NCBI RefSeq assembly: GCF_001969445.1
Contig: NZ_CP017297.1
Coordinates: forward strand, 496,001 to 560,000
Direction of reading: 5' to 3'
Source: Brachybacterium sp. P6-10-X1
Lineage (GTDB): Bacteria > Actinomycetota > Actinomycetes > Actinomycetales > Dermabacteraceae
Length of the DNA stretch: 64,000 bases
The notes below the pieces were generated by a model. It was not told the origin of the DNA, made no database searches, and was given only the letters and a program-made list of their open reading frames with translations. This document shows positions 27,548 through 35,139 of the stretch, in pieces (position 1 is the stretch's first letter; the number at the start of each line of letters is the position of its first letter). Both the position numbers and the translations under genes were made by a program.

Positions 27548-27766
27548 ATGCCCCGCAAGACCCAGTCCCGCGATGGCGTGAAGATCGACGAACTGCTCAC
27601 GGCCCGCGAAGTGGGAGAGATACTCGGGCTTTCCGCAGGCACACTCGCGAACTGGCGGAGCCTCGGGATCGGCCCTACCAACTTCAAGGTCGGCGGTCGC
27701 GTCAGGTACCGTGCCTCAAGCGTCAACGACTGGATCGCGGAGCAGGAGCACGACGCTGTCGGCTGA
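27548..27766 (+). CDS. Small helix-turn-helix protein, excisionase-like
   Basis: A 72-residue winged-helix protein of the MerR/AlpA/Xis type: LLTAREVGEILGLSAGTLAN at residues 16-35, the wing FKVGGRVRYRASSVNDWIAE, and a short acidic tail. Such proteins bend DNA at attachment sites to favour excision or regulate integrase expression. The ATG follows a GGAGG site by six bases. It sits divergently from int and before a second recombinase, which supports a recombination directionality role; a general transcription-factor role is also possible. Confidence 0.75.
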   Translation: MPRKTQSRDGVKIDELLTAREVGEILGLSAGTLANWRSLGIGPTNFKVGGRVRYRASSVNDWIAEQEHDAVG

Positions 27767-27918
27767 GCGCCACGCATCAGCCTGATACTCGGTGGCGAAC
27801 AGGATCCCCCTGGTTGTCCCGATTGCGCTGATCGATGATGATGACCCGGATCGTGCGGGGCCAAGGGGCTGGATTCGTGCTCGGCTCGCTCCGGCCCGAG
27901 GACTCAGAGGGAGATGTC

Positions 27919-28935
27919 GTGGGTGCAGAGGTAGACACCACGTCCCCGCGTATCCCTGCGATCAGCCCGGAGGACGTCAAGCGCGTCGGGGACCTCCTAG
28001 CATGCAGTAGGTCCGCGGAGACGCGCCGCTCCTACGCCTCCGCCATCCGCACCTTCACCATCTGGTGCCGCGAACGCGGGTACCACGGCTACCCGGCCGC
28101 ACCCGATGTCATCGCGGCCTACATCGCCTATCGATCGAACACCGTGTGCCATGCGACGATCTCGCGAGATGTCGCCGCCATCTCGGCCGCACATCTTGAC
28201 AACGGATTGGCGGACCCCGCTACCCACCACGGAGTCCGACAGGCGCTCCGCTCCGCCGGTCGGATGCTCGGGACGGCTGCGACGCGTCGTGCAGCTCCGA
28301 TCACCACCGTCACCATGCGACGCATCATCGAGGCGATGGGCGACCTTGACTCGCCCGTCGGCAAGCGGGATCGAGCGATCCTGCTCGTCGGGCTCGCCGC
28401 CGCTCAACGCAGAAGCGAGATCGCCGCCTTGACGACGAAGGACCTCACCCGCCGGGAAGCCGGACTGCTTCTGCGCATCCGTCGCTCGAAGACCGACCAG
28501 TCCGGTCACGGCGACCTCGTCGGCATCCCACTGGGCACACACCCCGAGACCTGCCCAGTGCGCGCCCTCGAGGACTGGCTCGAGGTGAGTGGACGACGCC
28601 TCGGTGACGACAGCCCCGTCTTCTCCCGTATCTACAACCGATTGCGCATCGCCGACACTGCGCTGTCGGACCGCTCGATCGCCCGCATCATCCGGGCCCG
28701 CGCCACGGCCGCGGGCATCACCGGAAAGGACTACGCGCAGGCGGCTGGTGCGGGGGAGTCCTGGGTGTCTGGCCATTCCCTGCGCGCAGGACACGCAACC
28801 TCTGCCGCGGAGGCGGGCGTTGATCCGATGGCCATCTCGCGCACGACCAGGCACCGGCGACTGGACTCCCTTGCCAGATATGTCCGTCCGGCCAGCGCTG
28901 TCGAAGACTCCACTGCCGGGCAGATCGGTCTATAG
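27919..28935 (+). CDS. Second tyrosine recombinase of the element
   Basis: A 338-residue recombinase unrelated in detail to the int beside it. The SAM-like domain begins ETRRSYASAIRTFTIWCRER. The catalytic set is Arg in AAQRRSEIAALTTKDL, HxxR in SGHSLRAGHATSAAEA, and HRRLDSLARYVRP with the final Tyr; note His-Arg instead of the more usual Gly-His before the Tyr. It belongs to the group that includes transposon and plasmid resolvases. The GTG at 27919 follows AGAGGGAG; an ATG at 27835 would add 28 residues. Possible roles are dimer resolution of a circular form or a second integration route. Confidence 0.85.
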   Translation: MGAEVDTTSPRIPAISPEDVKRVGDLLACSRSAETRRSYASAIRTFTIWCRERGYHGYPAAPDVIAAYIAYRSNTVCHATISRDVAAISAAHLDNGLADPATHHGVRQALRSAGRMLGTAATRRAAPITTVTMRRIIEAMGDLDSPVGKRDRAILLVGLAAAQRRSEIAALTTKDLTRREAGLLLRIRRSKTDQSGHGDLVGIPLGTHPETCPVRALEDWLEVSGRRLGDDSPVFSRIYNRLRIADTALSDRSIARIIRARATAAGITGKDYAQAAGAGESWVSGHSLRAGHATSAAEAGVDPMAISRTTRHRRLDSLARYVRPASAVEDSTAGQIGL

Positions 28936-28953
28936 CCGATCGAGGCGGCGGCG

Positions 28954-29265
28954 TTAGCTGGCCTTTGCGTATGCCTCCCGAACTGTGGCGGGGATACGCC
29001 CGCGATCGGAGATCGCGTATCCATTCTGCGCTGCCCAGTCGCGGATCAGTTTCGTCTCGTTCCTCTTGCCCGTTCCGCGCTTAGCACGGCCCCCGACGCG
29101 ACGAGCGGGTGACGTCCACTTCGAGAAGTCCGAGCGCATCTCGGAGGCGTTCTCGTCGTTCAGGTCGATCTCGTAACGGACACCGTCCAGCGCGAATGTA
29201 ACCGCGCTGTTCGCGTCGGACCCGTCGGTGTCATCTACCAGGGTGATCTTCGTCTTGCGAGCCAT
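28954..29265 (-). CDS. lsr2: Lsr2 family nucleoid-associated protein
   Basis: A 103-residue Lsr2 protein. The N-terminal beta-sheet oligomerisation domain starts MARKTKITLVDDTDG and includes VTFALDGVRYEIDL. The C-terminal DNA-binding domain ends IRDWAAQNGYAISDRGRIPA, where the family AT-hook-like motif RGR is intact. Lsr2 coats AT-rich and foreign DNA and silences it. A perfect GGAGGT ribosome site precedes the ATG. Encoded on the element, it may silence element or host genes; it is the last gene of a five-gene leftward run. Confidence 0.95.
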   Translation of the reverse strand: MARKTKITLVDDTDGSDANSAVTFALDGVRYEIDLNDENASEMRSDFSKWTSPARRVGGRAKRGTGKRNETKLIRDWAAQNGYAISDRGRIPATVREAYAKAS

Positions 29266-29292
29266 GGGGACCTCCATGATCGAGTTCTCGTG

Positions 29293-30279
29293 TCATGCGC
29301 GATGGTAGTCGGAGAAGGCATTTTTCAACAGCGTCATGATCTCTTGGAGGTGGGAGCCGACTTCGCGTCGAGCAGCCTGTTGGGTGATGCCGAGCTTGTC
29401 GATGATCTCCTGCCGGGTCGCCAGCTCCCCGTGGGCGTGGTCGGCGAGGTAGACACGGGCGACCGTCGCCATCTGGACCGGTTCTCGCTTCAGGGCGCGA
29501 CGTCGTGTCCGTTCGCGCTCGATGTCCTTCTGTTGGCATTCGGCGATGACGGCGTTGAGGCGCTGCTGGCGCTCGGGAAGGCCCAGGTCGGGGGCGTCTT
29601 CGGAGACCAGTCCGGGTTCGGTGGTCAGGTCGGGGTCCTGCAGCGGGACTGCTGTCAATGAGCGCAGGTCGCTGGCGGTGGCGAGGACGGATTGGCGTGC
29701 GGGGTCCTTGCGGGTGTCGCGCATCCGCTCGTTGTGGAAGGTGACGAGCTCGTCGTCCTCGGGGGTGCGGGCATGTTCGCGCTCGAATAGCTGCCGGGAC
29801 CGCGCCAGTGCCTTGGCCTTGCGGTCGTGGGCGCTGTCGCCGGGCACGCCGGCGGTGCCGTCCAGCAGTCCGCGGCGGCGGTCCTCGCGCACCACGTAGC
29901 GCGTCTCGGCCTCCAGGATCGAAGGCAGGTTGCGGGAGTAGTTGAAGACCTGGCTGGTGCCGGGGCCGGTCTTGGCGCGCCAGCGCTGGTCGATCATCTT
30001 CATCAGCGCCTGGCCGAAGTAGGAGTAGGCGGTGTCCTTGTCTCGGTAGTCGAGGTGGGCCACGCGCTGGGCGCGGCGGATGACGCGAGCGATCTCGACC
30101 TCGTTGGCCAGCAGGAACTGATCCAACAGGGCCCGGGCCGCGGCCTGGTCGCGGGTGTGCAGGATCTGGCACACCTGCGCCTTCCACGGCGTATCCAGTG
30201 TGTCCCGGTCGCACTCGCAGCGACGGTGGTGCCGCGCCGTCTTGCGGACCTTCGAAGAGGTGTCAGGGTGGGTTCTCAT
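29293..30279 (-). CDS. Sigma-70-like protein of the element
   Basis: A 328-residue protein I assign tentatively to the sigma-70 superfamily. Residues 65-130 are region-2-like: helical, with DKDTAYSYFGQALMKMID and then RYVVREDRRRG. The segment ARTPEDDELVTFHNERMRD near residue 175 resembles region 3 (the RxPTxxEIA pattern). The C-terminus, VARVYLADHAHGELATRQEI, then IDKLGITQQAARREV, is region-4-like. A His/Cys-rich stretch (ARHHRRCECDRD) lies near the N-terminus. It overlaps the IHF-like gene by four bases (ATGA). Alternatively it is an unrelated DNA-binding protein. Confidence 0.6.
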   Translation of the reverse strand: MRTHPDTSSKVRKTARHHRRCECDRDTLDTPWKAQVCQILHTRDQAAARALLDQFLLANEVEIARVIRRAQRVAHLDYRDKDTAYSYFGQALMKMIDQRWRAKTGPGTSQVFNYSRNLPSILEAETRYVVREDRRRGLLDGTAGVPGDSAHDRKAKALARSRQLFEREHARTPEDDELVTFHNERMRDTRKDPARQSVLATASDLRSLTAVPLQDPDLTTEPGLVSEDAPDLGLPERQQRLNAVIAECQQKDIERERTRRRALKREPVQMATVARVYLADHAHGELATRQEIIDKLGITQQAARREVGSHLQEIMTLLKNAFSDYHRA

Positions 30280-30734
30280 CGCTGCTCCTGCACCTTCGCG
30301 TCGACGGGGCGAGGGGTGAAGGGGAAGCCGGTCCAGACCGGAAGGTCTGCGTTCTGGCGGATTAGACCGTGGGAGATGAACGCGTCCAGCACCGCCAGCA
30401 GCCTCCTGCCTCGAGCCCGTTCGTCCAGGATGTAGCCGATCGTGACGCGCCCGGTGGTGGTGTGCGCCTCCGTGGTGGCCAGGATATGGGCGACCTGGGC
30501 GGTGATGTCGCGGGCGCGGGCCTGACCGATGCCGGGCCCGGCGGTGACCAGCTGATCGAGGGTCAGGCGCAGCAGCGCCTTCTCGCCCGCCGTGGCGGCG
30601 GCGACCAGCCCCTCCCACGGGGTGAGGATCCCGTCGGAGATCAGCTGAAGCAGTTCGCCGCGGGCGGTGTTGGCTCGGCGACGGTGCTCGATCAGCTGGT
30701 GCATGTCGGTGGTGTTCGGCATGGGTTCACACAT
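30276..30734 (-). CDS. Actinobacterial IHF-like DNA-binding protein with extra C-terminal domain
   Basis: A 152-residue protein whose middle resembles actinobacterial integration host factor (mIHF): a helical segment ARGELLQLISDGILTPWEGL, then the helix-hairpin-helix LVTAGPGIGQARARDITAQV at about residues 62-81. Ordinary mIHF ends soon after this point; here about 65 further residues follow (VTIGYILDERARGRRLLAVL and a Pro/Arg-rich tail). It overlaps its neighbours on both sides. In phage systems mIHF helps integrase, so an element-encoded version beside recombinase genes is sensible. The start could instead be the ATG four codons later. Confidence 0.6.
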   Translation of the reverse strand: MCEPMPNTTDMHQLIEHRRRANTARGELLQLISDGILTPWEGLVAAATAGEKALLRLTLDQLVTAGPGIGQARARDITAQVAHILATTEAHTTTGRVTIGYILDERARGRRLLAVLDAFISHGLIRQNADLPVWTGFPFTPRPVDAKVQEQR

Positions 30735-31677
30735 GGTGGCGGGCCTCGAAGACGTCTCGGAGGGCGGTTGATTCGATGGACGGGGCGACCGTGAGCGCGC
30801 GGATCGCCCGCGTGGTGGAGATGCGATCGCAGGGGTGGACCTGGTTGTAGCGATTGATGATCGACTCGAGTGACGCGCCGGCGGGCAATGCGCGGGCGAC
30901 GCGTCGGATACGGGGCCCGACCTGCGGGTCACCGATCGCTACCCGCACCTGGTCGGCCAGATCCCGACGGACCTGGGCGGTGAGGTAGCGGATCGGGTCG
31001 ACCTTGCGAGTCGTGGCCGGATCCAGGCAGCGCTCCAGGCTGCGCAGGATGCGACTGTCCGCCCCGGAGGTCCCGTAGATCACGTCGGTGACGACGACCT
31101 CGAGCTGCTGCGCATCCAGCAGAGCTGGCGCCACCTGGGCCTCGTCGACGTCGGCGACTTCTCGGAAGATCGACGTCGCCACTGCGGGGATCTGTCGGTG
31201 GGCGAGGCTCTCGAGGCTGGACAGCAGTTGCCAGCGGGCCAGCTGACCGGCTTCCTGGAGCCCATCGAGGATGCGTCCGGCCTCGCGGGGGCTGAGCGGG
31301 GGAGCGTGGTGGATCGGCCACATGCGCTCCTCGGGACGGCCAACGAGGCCTTCCCCGGGTGCGAGTCGGGTTGATCCGGACAGTGTCGTGCCGGCGGCAT
31401 CCACTCCCCACTCGGTGCTGGGGCTCTCCTCGGTCCCGGCGAGGCGGACCGTACCGCCGTGCCAGGTGATCGCGGCGGGCAGCACCCCGTCAGCGGCGGC
31501 CTTGGCCCCGCCGGTCCCCCGGGCGGGTCGGATCCACATGGTCGGCGGGAGAGCATGCACACGAACCGGGCGGCTCGGGCGAGCGTATTCGGCGGCGGCG
31601 CGGGCCCAGCTCATCCGATCCAGCAACGTGCACAGGTCACTGGAAGACGTCGAGATGGTGGTGGTCGTCGCCCTCAT
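30727..31677 (-). CDS. Element protein of unknown function, faintly sigma-like
   Basis: A 316-residue protein with no clear domain. The N-terminal third is low-complexity; the C-terminal half is helical and basic. The segment VDPIRYLTAQVRRDLADQV near residue 220 loosely recalls sigma region 2, and SLESIINRYNQVHPCDRIST near residue 275 could be a DNA-binding helix pair, but neither is convincing. It is translationally coupled to the ParA-like gene before it (ATGA at 31674-31677) and overlaps the IHF-like gene after it, so it belongs to the same operon. Confidence 0.6.
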   Translation of the reverse strand: MRATTTTISTSSSDLCTLLDRMSWARAAAEYARPSRPVRVHALPPTMWIRPARGTGGAKAAADGVLPAAITWHGGTVRLAGTEESPSTEWGVDAAGTTLSGSTRLAPGEGLVGRPEERMWPIHHAPPLSPREAGRILDGLQEAGQLARWQLLSSLESLAHRQIPAVATSIFREVADVDEAQVAPALLDAQQLEVVVTDVIYGTSGADSRILRSLERCLDPATTRKVDPIRYLTAQVRRDLADQVRVAIGDPQVGPRIRRVARALPAGASLESIINRYNQVHPCDRISTTRAIRALTVAPSIESTALRDVFEARHHV

Positions 31678-33557
31678 CGCAGCAGCCACCGTTTCCACCA
31701 AGGCTTGCGCGCCCGGCCTGGCTCATCGGGCGGCGCGGTGAACTCGGCCATGCCGGTCATCGTCTCCAGCACGTCGAGGACGACCGTGTGCATCGGCGGC
31801 ACCGCGTGGGGGATACGGCGCTGGACCATGTCCTCATAGATGCGCTGGTCGTGGCTGATCGCCCCCTTCCACCGCGAGTGCTGGCCGAGCAGCTGCGGGA
31901 TCTTGCCGAGCTCGCGCACGTCGGGGGAGATGTTGTTGGCGATGGTCATCATGCGGGCGGGGTCGGCGCCGAGACCGCGCAGGTAGGTCATCGAGGTCAG
32001 CAGGTTCTCCACCCCGGGGGTGGACAGCTCGACCATCCCCAGCGCGTAGCCGCCGCGGGCCAGGGCGGGGCCGACGGCGCGGTCGATCAGCCCGGAGGTG
32101 TCCAGCGCCTCGGTGATCTGGGTGTCGACGATGACCAGGTCGAAGCGTCGGCGGGCCTCGGCGATGATCTCGGCGTAATCCTCGGGACGGGTCGCGGCGA
32201 CTTCCAGGGAAATGTCCCCCTCGCGCTGGGGGCGCGGGGCCTGGACGAACCAGAACGCGATCTGGTCGCCGGCGCCACCGCGGGCGGTGTTGATCTGCTC
32301 GGGCGGAATGATCGCCGAGGACAGGTCACCGATGGTCACCGCGTCGTAGATCGAGGGCAGCTCCGACTTGCGCACCCGCATGTACAACCCGAGGTCGCCC
32401 TGACCGCGATTGGCGTCGATCAGGCACACCGACAGCCCGCCGGTCTCGGCGGCCGCCTGCGCCAGGCACATCGCCAGGGTGGTCTTGCCGACCCCGCCCT
32501 TGCCGGCGTAGATGACCAGCAGCAGCCCCAGGGCGGTGTTCTGCCTCGTGACGGTGGCGCGAGAAGGACCGGCCAGACCGTCGAGGGCGTCATCGACGTC
32601 GAGCTCGACCTCCTCGTCCGTCTCGCCGGGTTCCACGTCGCGGGCCGGCACGCCGTCGAAGAGATCCTCGTCCACCGACTGGTCAGCCGACATCGCCGGT
32701 TCGGGCTCGGCCGGTTCGGGGCGCGGGGCGAACGTGGGCAGGGCGATCCTCCGCCGGGCCCGTCGCGGCTCATCCTCGCTCGAGGCCGGCGGGGGAGTGC
32801 GTTCGGGGTCGGCGGGATGATTCGTGGCCGTCTCCGGGCTCGGTGCAGGCTCGTAGAGGCCGTCGAAATCCTCGTCCTCATCGTCCGTACCCGGGGTCTC
32901 GACGACGGGCTCGGCTATCGGTTCGGGCAGTGGCTCGGGGCTATCGGTTCCGTCGGAGAGCCAATCGGTCAGCTCCGACGGCTCGGACCGGCCATCCTGC
33001 GGCGAGGGTTCAGGGGCGGTCACGGGCTGCGCGTCGACGGGCTCGGTGCCGTCAGAGGTCGGGACGGGGTCGTCGGTGTCTAAGAGCCAATCGGCGGCCT
33101 CCGGCTCGGCCTGGGCCGAGGAGTCGTCAGCCACCGGGTCGGCGGAGGCGACTGCGACCGTGTCCGCGGCGGGAAGCTGCCCGTCGATCGCCCCGTCCTC
33201 ATCGACCATGACCTGCTCCAGAGCCGGATCGATGTCCTCATCGGCACGGCCTGCGGCACGCAGGTAGTCCGCAAGCGGGGAGGCGATCGGGATCGACGCC
33301 CAGGAGTCCTCGAGCACGGGCCGTTCCCGGCGGGCGACGGTGACCGTCCCGGTCTCGGCAAGGCGGGCGAGAAGCTGGGCCAGACCGGTCTGTCGCTGAT
33401 CCTCGACCAGGACCGGCAGAGAGCCCGTAGCGGCTGCTTCACGCAGGGTGCGGGTCGTCTCCAGGAACGTGTCTGCGGAGACGGTCTCGACGCCCAGCTG
33501 CTCGAAGGCGTCACGAATGTGGGGCAGTCCGATGAGGCCGACGCGAAAAGTGCTCAT
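31674..33557 (-). CDS. MinD/ParA-type ATPase with long acidic N-terminal arm
   Basis: A 627-residue protein. Residues 1-120 look like a small folded domain (STFRVGLIGLPHIRDAFEQL). Residues 120-330 are a disordered Asp/Glu/Pro-rich arm. The ATPase starts near residue 335: deviant Walker A YAGKGGVGKTTLAMCLAQ, CLIDANRGQGDLG, and RFDLVIVDTQ as the Walker B region. The C-terminus is strongly basic (RKPWWKRWLLR). The arrangement resembles CpaE/TadZ-type or conjugation-associated ParA proteins more than plasmid partition ParA, and no ParB gene adjoins. It heads a leftward operon of five genes ending in lsr2. Confidence 0.85.
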   Translation of the reverse strand: MSTFRVGLIGLPHIRDAFEQLGVETVSADTFLETTRTLREAAATGSLPVLVEDQRQTGLAQLLARLAETGTVTVARRERPVLEDSWASIPIASPLADYLRAAGRADEDIDPALEQVMVDEDGAIDGQLPAADTVAVASADPVADDSSAQAEPEAADWLLDTDDPVPTSDGTEPVDAQPVTAPEPSPQDGRSEPSELTDWLSDGTDSPEPLPEPIAEPVVETPGTDDEDEDFDGLYEPAPSPETATNHPADPERTPPPASSEDEPRRARRRIALPTFAPRPEPAEPEPAMSADQSVDEDLFDGVPARDVEPGETDEEVELDVDDALDGLAGPSRATVTRQNTALGLLLVIYAGKGGVGKTTLAMCLAQAAAETGGLSVCLIDANRGQGDLGLYMRVRKSELPSIYDAVTIGDLSSAIIPPEQINTARGGAGDQIAFWFVQAPRPQREGDISLEVAATRPEDYAEIIAEARRRFDLVIVDTQITEALDTSGLIDRAVGPALARGGYALGMVELSTPGVENLLTSMTYLRGLGADPARMMTIANNISPDVRELGKIPQLLGQHSRWKGAISHDQRIYEDMVQRRIPHAVPPMHTVVLDVLETMTGMAEFTAPPDEPGRARKPWWKRWLLR

Positions 33558-33665
33558 ACTGGTTATATGCCAAGTTCGGCCGATCAAGTCCGTGGCGGTT
33601 TCGTCACCCCTGGTCGGACGTGGAAACATGGACACATGCACGAGCGACGACTGATGGGCGGAATC

Positions 33666-34376
33666 ATGGACTTAACGCGCGAGGAAGCGACCTCGAGACG
33701 CCGCACGTTCGCCCAGTGGGCCGGCGCCGCTCACGAACCGCTGCTGCCGCTGTCCACCCGGGTCGACATCGACCGGCGCCTGCGCGAGTGGACCCGCCGC
33801 ACCCCCACGTTCACCATCGCCTGGGCCACCGGCGTGACCGCCACGATCCTCGACACCCTCCCGCCGTCCGATCCGTGGCGGGCCCCGCATTCCGGCTTCG
33901 GCACCTTCCGCGACGCCGCCGACGTCACCTTCACCCCCGACGACGAGGACGACTGGAGTCGCGACCGGATGCTGCTGGACCTAGGTCTCGCGGCCATCAC
34001 CGACCCTCTGCCACCCGGCGCCGCAGGCGTTCTGGCTGCCTGCGCGGCCGGGGCGGAAGACGGTCAGTTCGCCCTCACCGAAGCCCGCCGTCAGGCCACC
34101 TCCCGTCGCGACGCGGTCACCTCCGACATCGCCCAGGCGATCGTGCTGTGGTCGCTGTGGCGCCGCCGCGCCTACGTCGGCCCGGACGACGAGTTCCCGC
34201 TGTCGATGATGTACGCGTGGCTGTCCTACGCCCAGGCCGTCGAGGACGGCGAGCCCGTGCCGCACGAGGTGATCGACCCCGACATCTTCACCGCCGCGCT
34301 GACCGACGAGGACTACCGCCTCGCCGCCGGTCTGCCCGACCCGGACGAGCCCTTCGGAGGCCACAGGGACATCTGA
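33666..34376 (+). CDS. Element protein of unknown function, acidic
   Basis: A 236-residue acidic protein, divergent from the ParA-like operon. The N-terminus is mixed helical (REEATSRRRTFAQWAGAAHE), the middle alternates short hydrophobic stretches with Asp-rich turns, and the last third contains SMMYAWLSYAQAVEDGEPVP. The repeating pattern near residue 110 (LLDLGLAAITDPLPPGAAGV) may be part of a helical repeat. I recognise no family. An ATG four codons upstream is an alternative start. Confidence 0.65.
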   Translation: MDLTREEATSRRRTFAQWAGAAHEPLLPLSTRVDIDRRLREWTRRTPTFTIAWATGVTATILDTLPPSDPWRAPHSGFGTFRDAADVTFTPDDEDDWSRDRMLLDLGLAAITDPLPPGAAGVLAACAAGAEDGQFALTEARRQATSRRDAVTSDIAQAIVLWSLWRRRAYVGPDDEFPLSMMYAWLSYAQAVEDGEPVPHEVIDPDIFTAALTDEDYRLAAGLPDPDEPFGGHRDI

Positions 34377-34408
34377 TGAAGGAGCTGGCCCACCTGGCCG
34401 CTTCCGTA

Positions 34409-34528
34409 GTCCCAACATCATCGGTGCAGGTCACGACGCGTTCCCACCCTGCTCCCACCCCATCCCGACGCGGATGAGGCTTCATCGTCGCTGGTCAGAC
34501 CACATATACCCTCATTCCGTACATCCCG
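34409..34528 (+). repeat. 120-base direct repeat, copy 1
   Basis: Starts GTCCCAACATCATCGGTGCA and ends GTACATCCCG. It matches copy 2, 192 bases farther on, at about 115 of 120 positions by eye. It contains two near-identical CCCACCC-type tracts and the sequence CATATACCCTCATTCCGTAC. Both copies could encode the same short minus-strand peptide opening MKPHPRR, which I consider a by-product of repetition. Confidence 0.9.
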
Positions 34529-34600
34529 TACGGTGCGTGTGCATACGTGTGGGGCGTTGATGTTGATTTCTCCGGCGGGCCGTGGCGACGTCTGCTTGCG

Positions 34601-34720
34601 GTCCCAACATCATCGGTGCAGGTCAGAGCGCGTTCCCACCCTGCTCCCACCCCACCCCGACGCGGATGAGGCTTCATCGTCGCTGGTCAGACCCCATATA
34701 CCCTCATTCCGTACATCCCG
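34601..34720 (+). repeat. 120-base direct repeat, copy 2
   Basis: Second copy of the repeat, differing at only a few positions (for example GAGCGCG in place of CGACGCG, and CCACCCCG for CCATCCCG). The sequences between and after the copies differ, so the repeat unit is sharply bounded. A degenerate third copy in opposite orientation lies across the AT-rich island at about 34865-34945 (GTGACCTGCACGG and a GGTGGAGCAGGG-type stretch). Confidence 0.9.
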
Positions 34721-34945
34721 ACGGTGCACAGTACACATATAGGGGAAGTGGAGATACATACATGTGGGGGTACCCCCATATATATATAAATATATACTAA
34801 TCTAGAGAGTCATAGGTATGTATGTATGTAGTGGGGGTATCTGGGCTCTGACCAGCAGGTTCGATGGGTGGAGCAGGGGGTGGAGCATGTCGGGACTGTG
34901 GGGACTAAGCACCGGAAACCCGCCGTGACCTGCACGGACGATGGC
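34721..34945. other. AT-rich island and inverted repeat: candidate replication or transfer origin
   Basis: In an element of high GC content, 34777-34815 is almost pure A/T (alternating AT plus AATATATACTAATCTAGAG). It is flanked by the perfect palindrome GGGGGTACCCCC at 34766-34777 and a GTAT/TATG microsatellite at 34817-34831. The 120-base direct repeats lie on its left and the degenerate inverted copy on its right, and the large primase/helicase gene follows. Iteron-like repeats plus an easily melted island next to a replication gene is the layout of a plasmid origin; an oriT is an alternative. No gene is supported between 34377 and 35139. Confidence 0.55.
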
Positions 34946-35100
34946 TCTCACCCAGGGTGGGGCCATGGATCGGAGCCATCGCAGACGAGACCCCGCACGC
35001 CGGCCCGGCGGGGCTCCGACCCGGTCGAGGCACCCGAGACGGCGCGCCCAGGCCGCCAACCCGCACTGATGCTGGGCGCGGCCTGGGGTGATCCCCTGGG

Positions 35101-35130
35101 GCGTCCTGTGAGAGGTTCGCCCCGCCCACT
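35101..35130 (+). promoter_or_regulatory. Element promoter-like box (GCGTCC-N17-GCCCACT) before the primase gene
   Basis: GCGTCC at 35101-35106 and GCCCAC at 35124-35129 are separated by exactly 17 bases. The ATG of the primase/helicase starts 16 bases after the first base of the second half. The same pair with the same spacing precedes the nuclease gene, the gene at 46277 and the gene at 50674. Confidence 0.6.
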
Positions 35131-35139
35131 TCCCCGGGC

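Noticed and set aside
34288..34677. Two minus-strand small frames both opening MKPHPRR
   Set aside because: They arise because the 120-base direct repeats share sequence; no ribosome sites precede them and their C-termini are unrelated.
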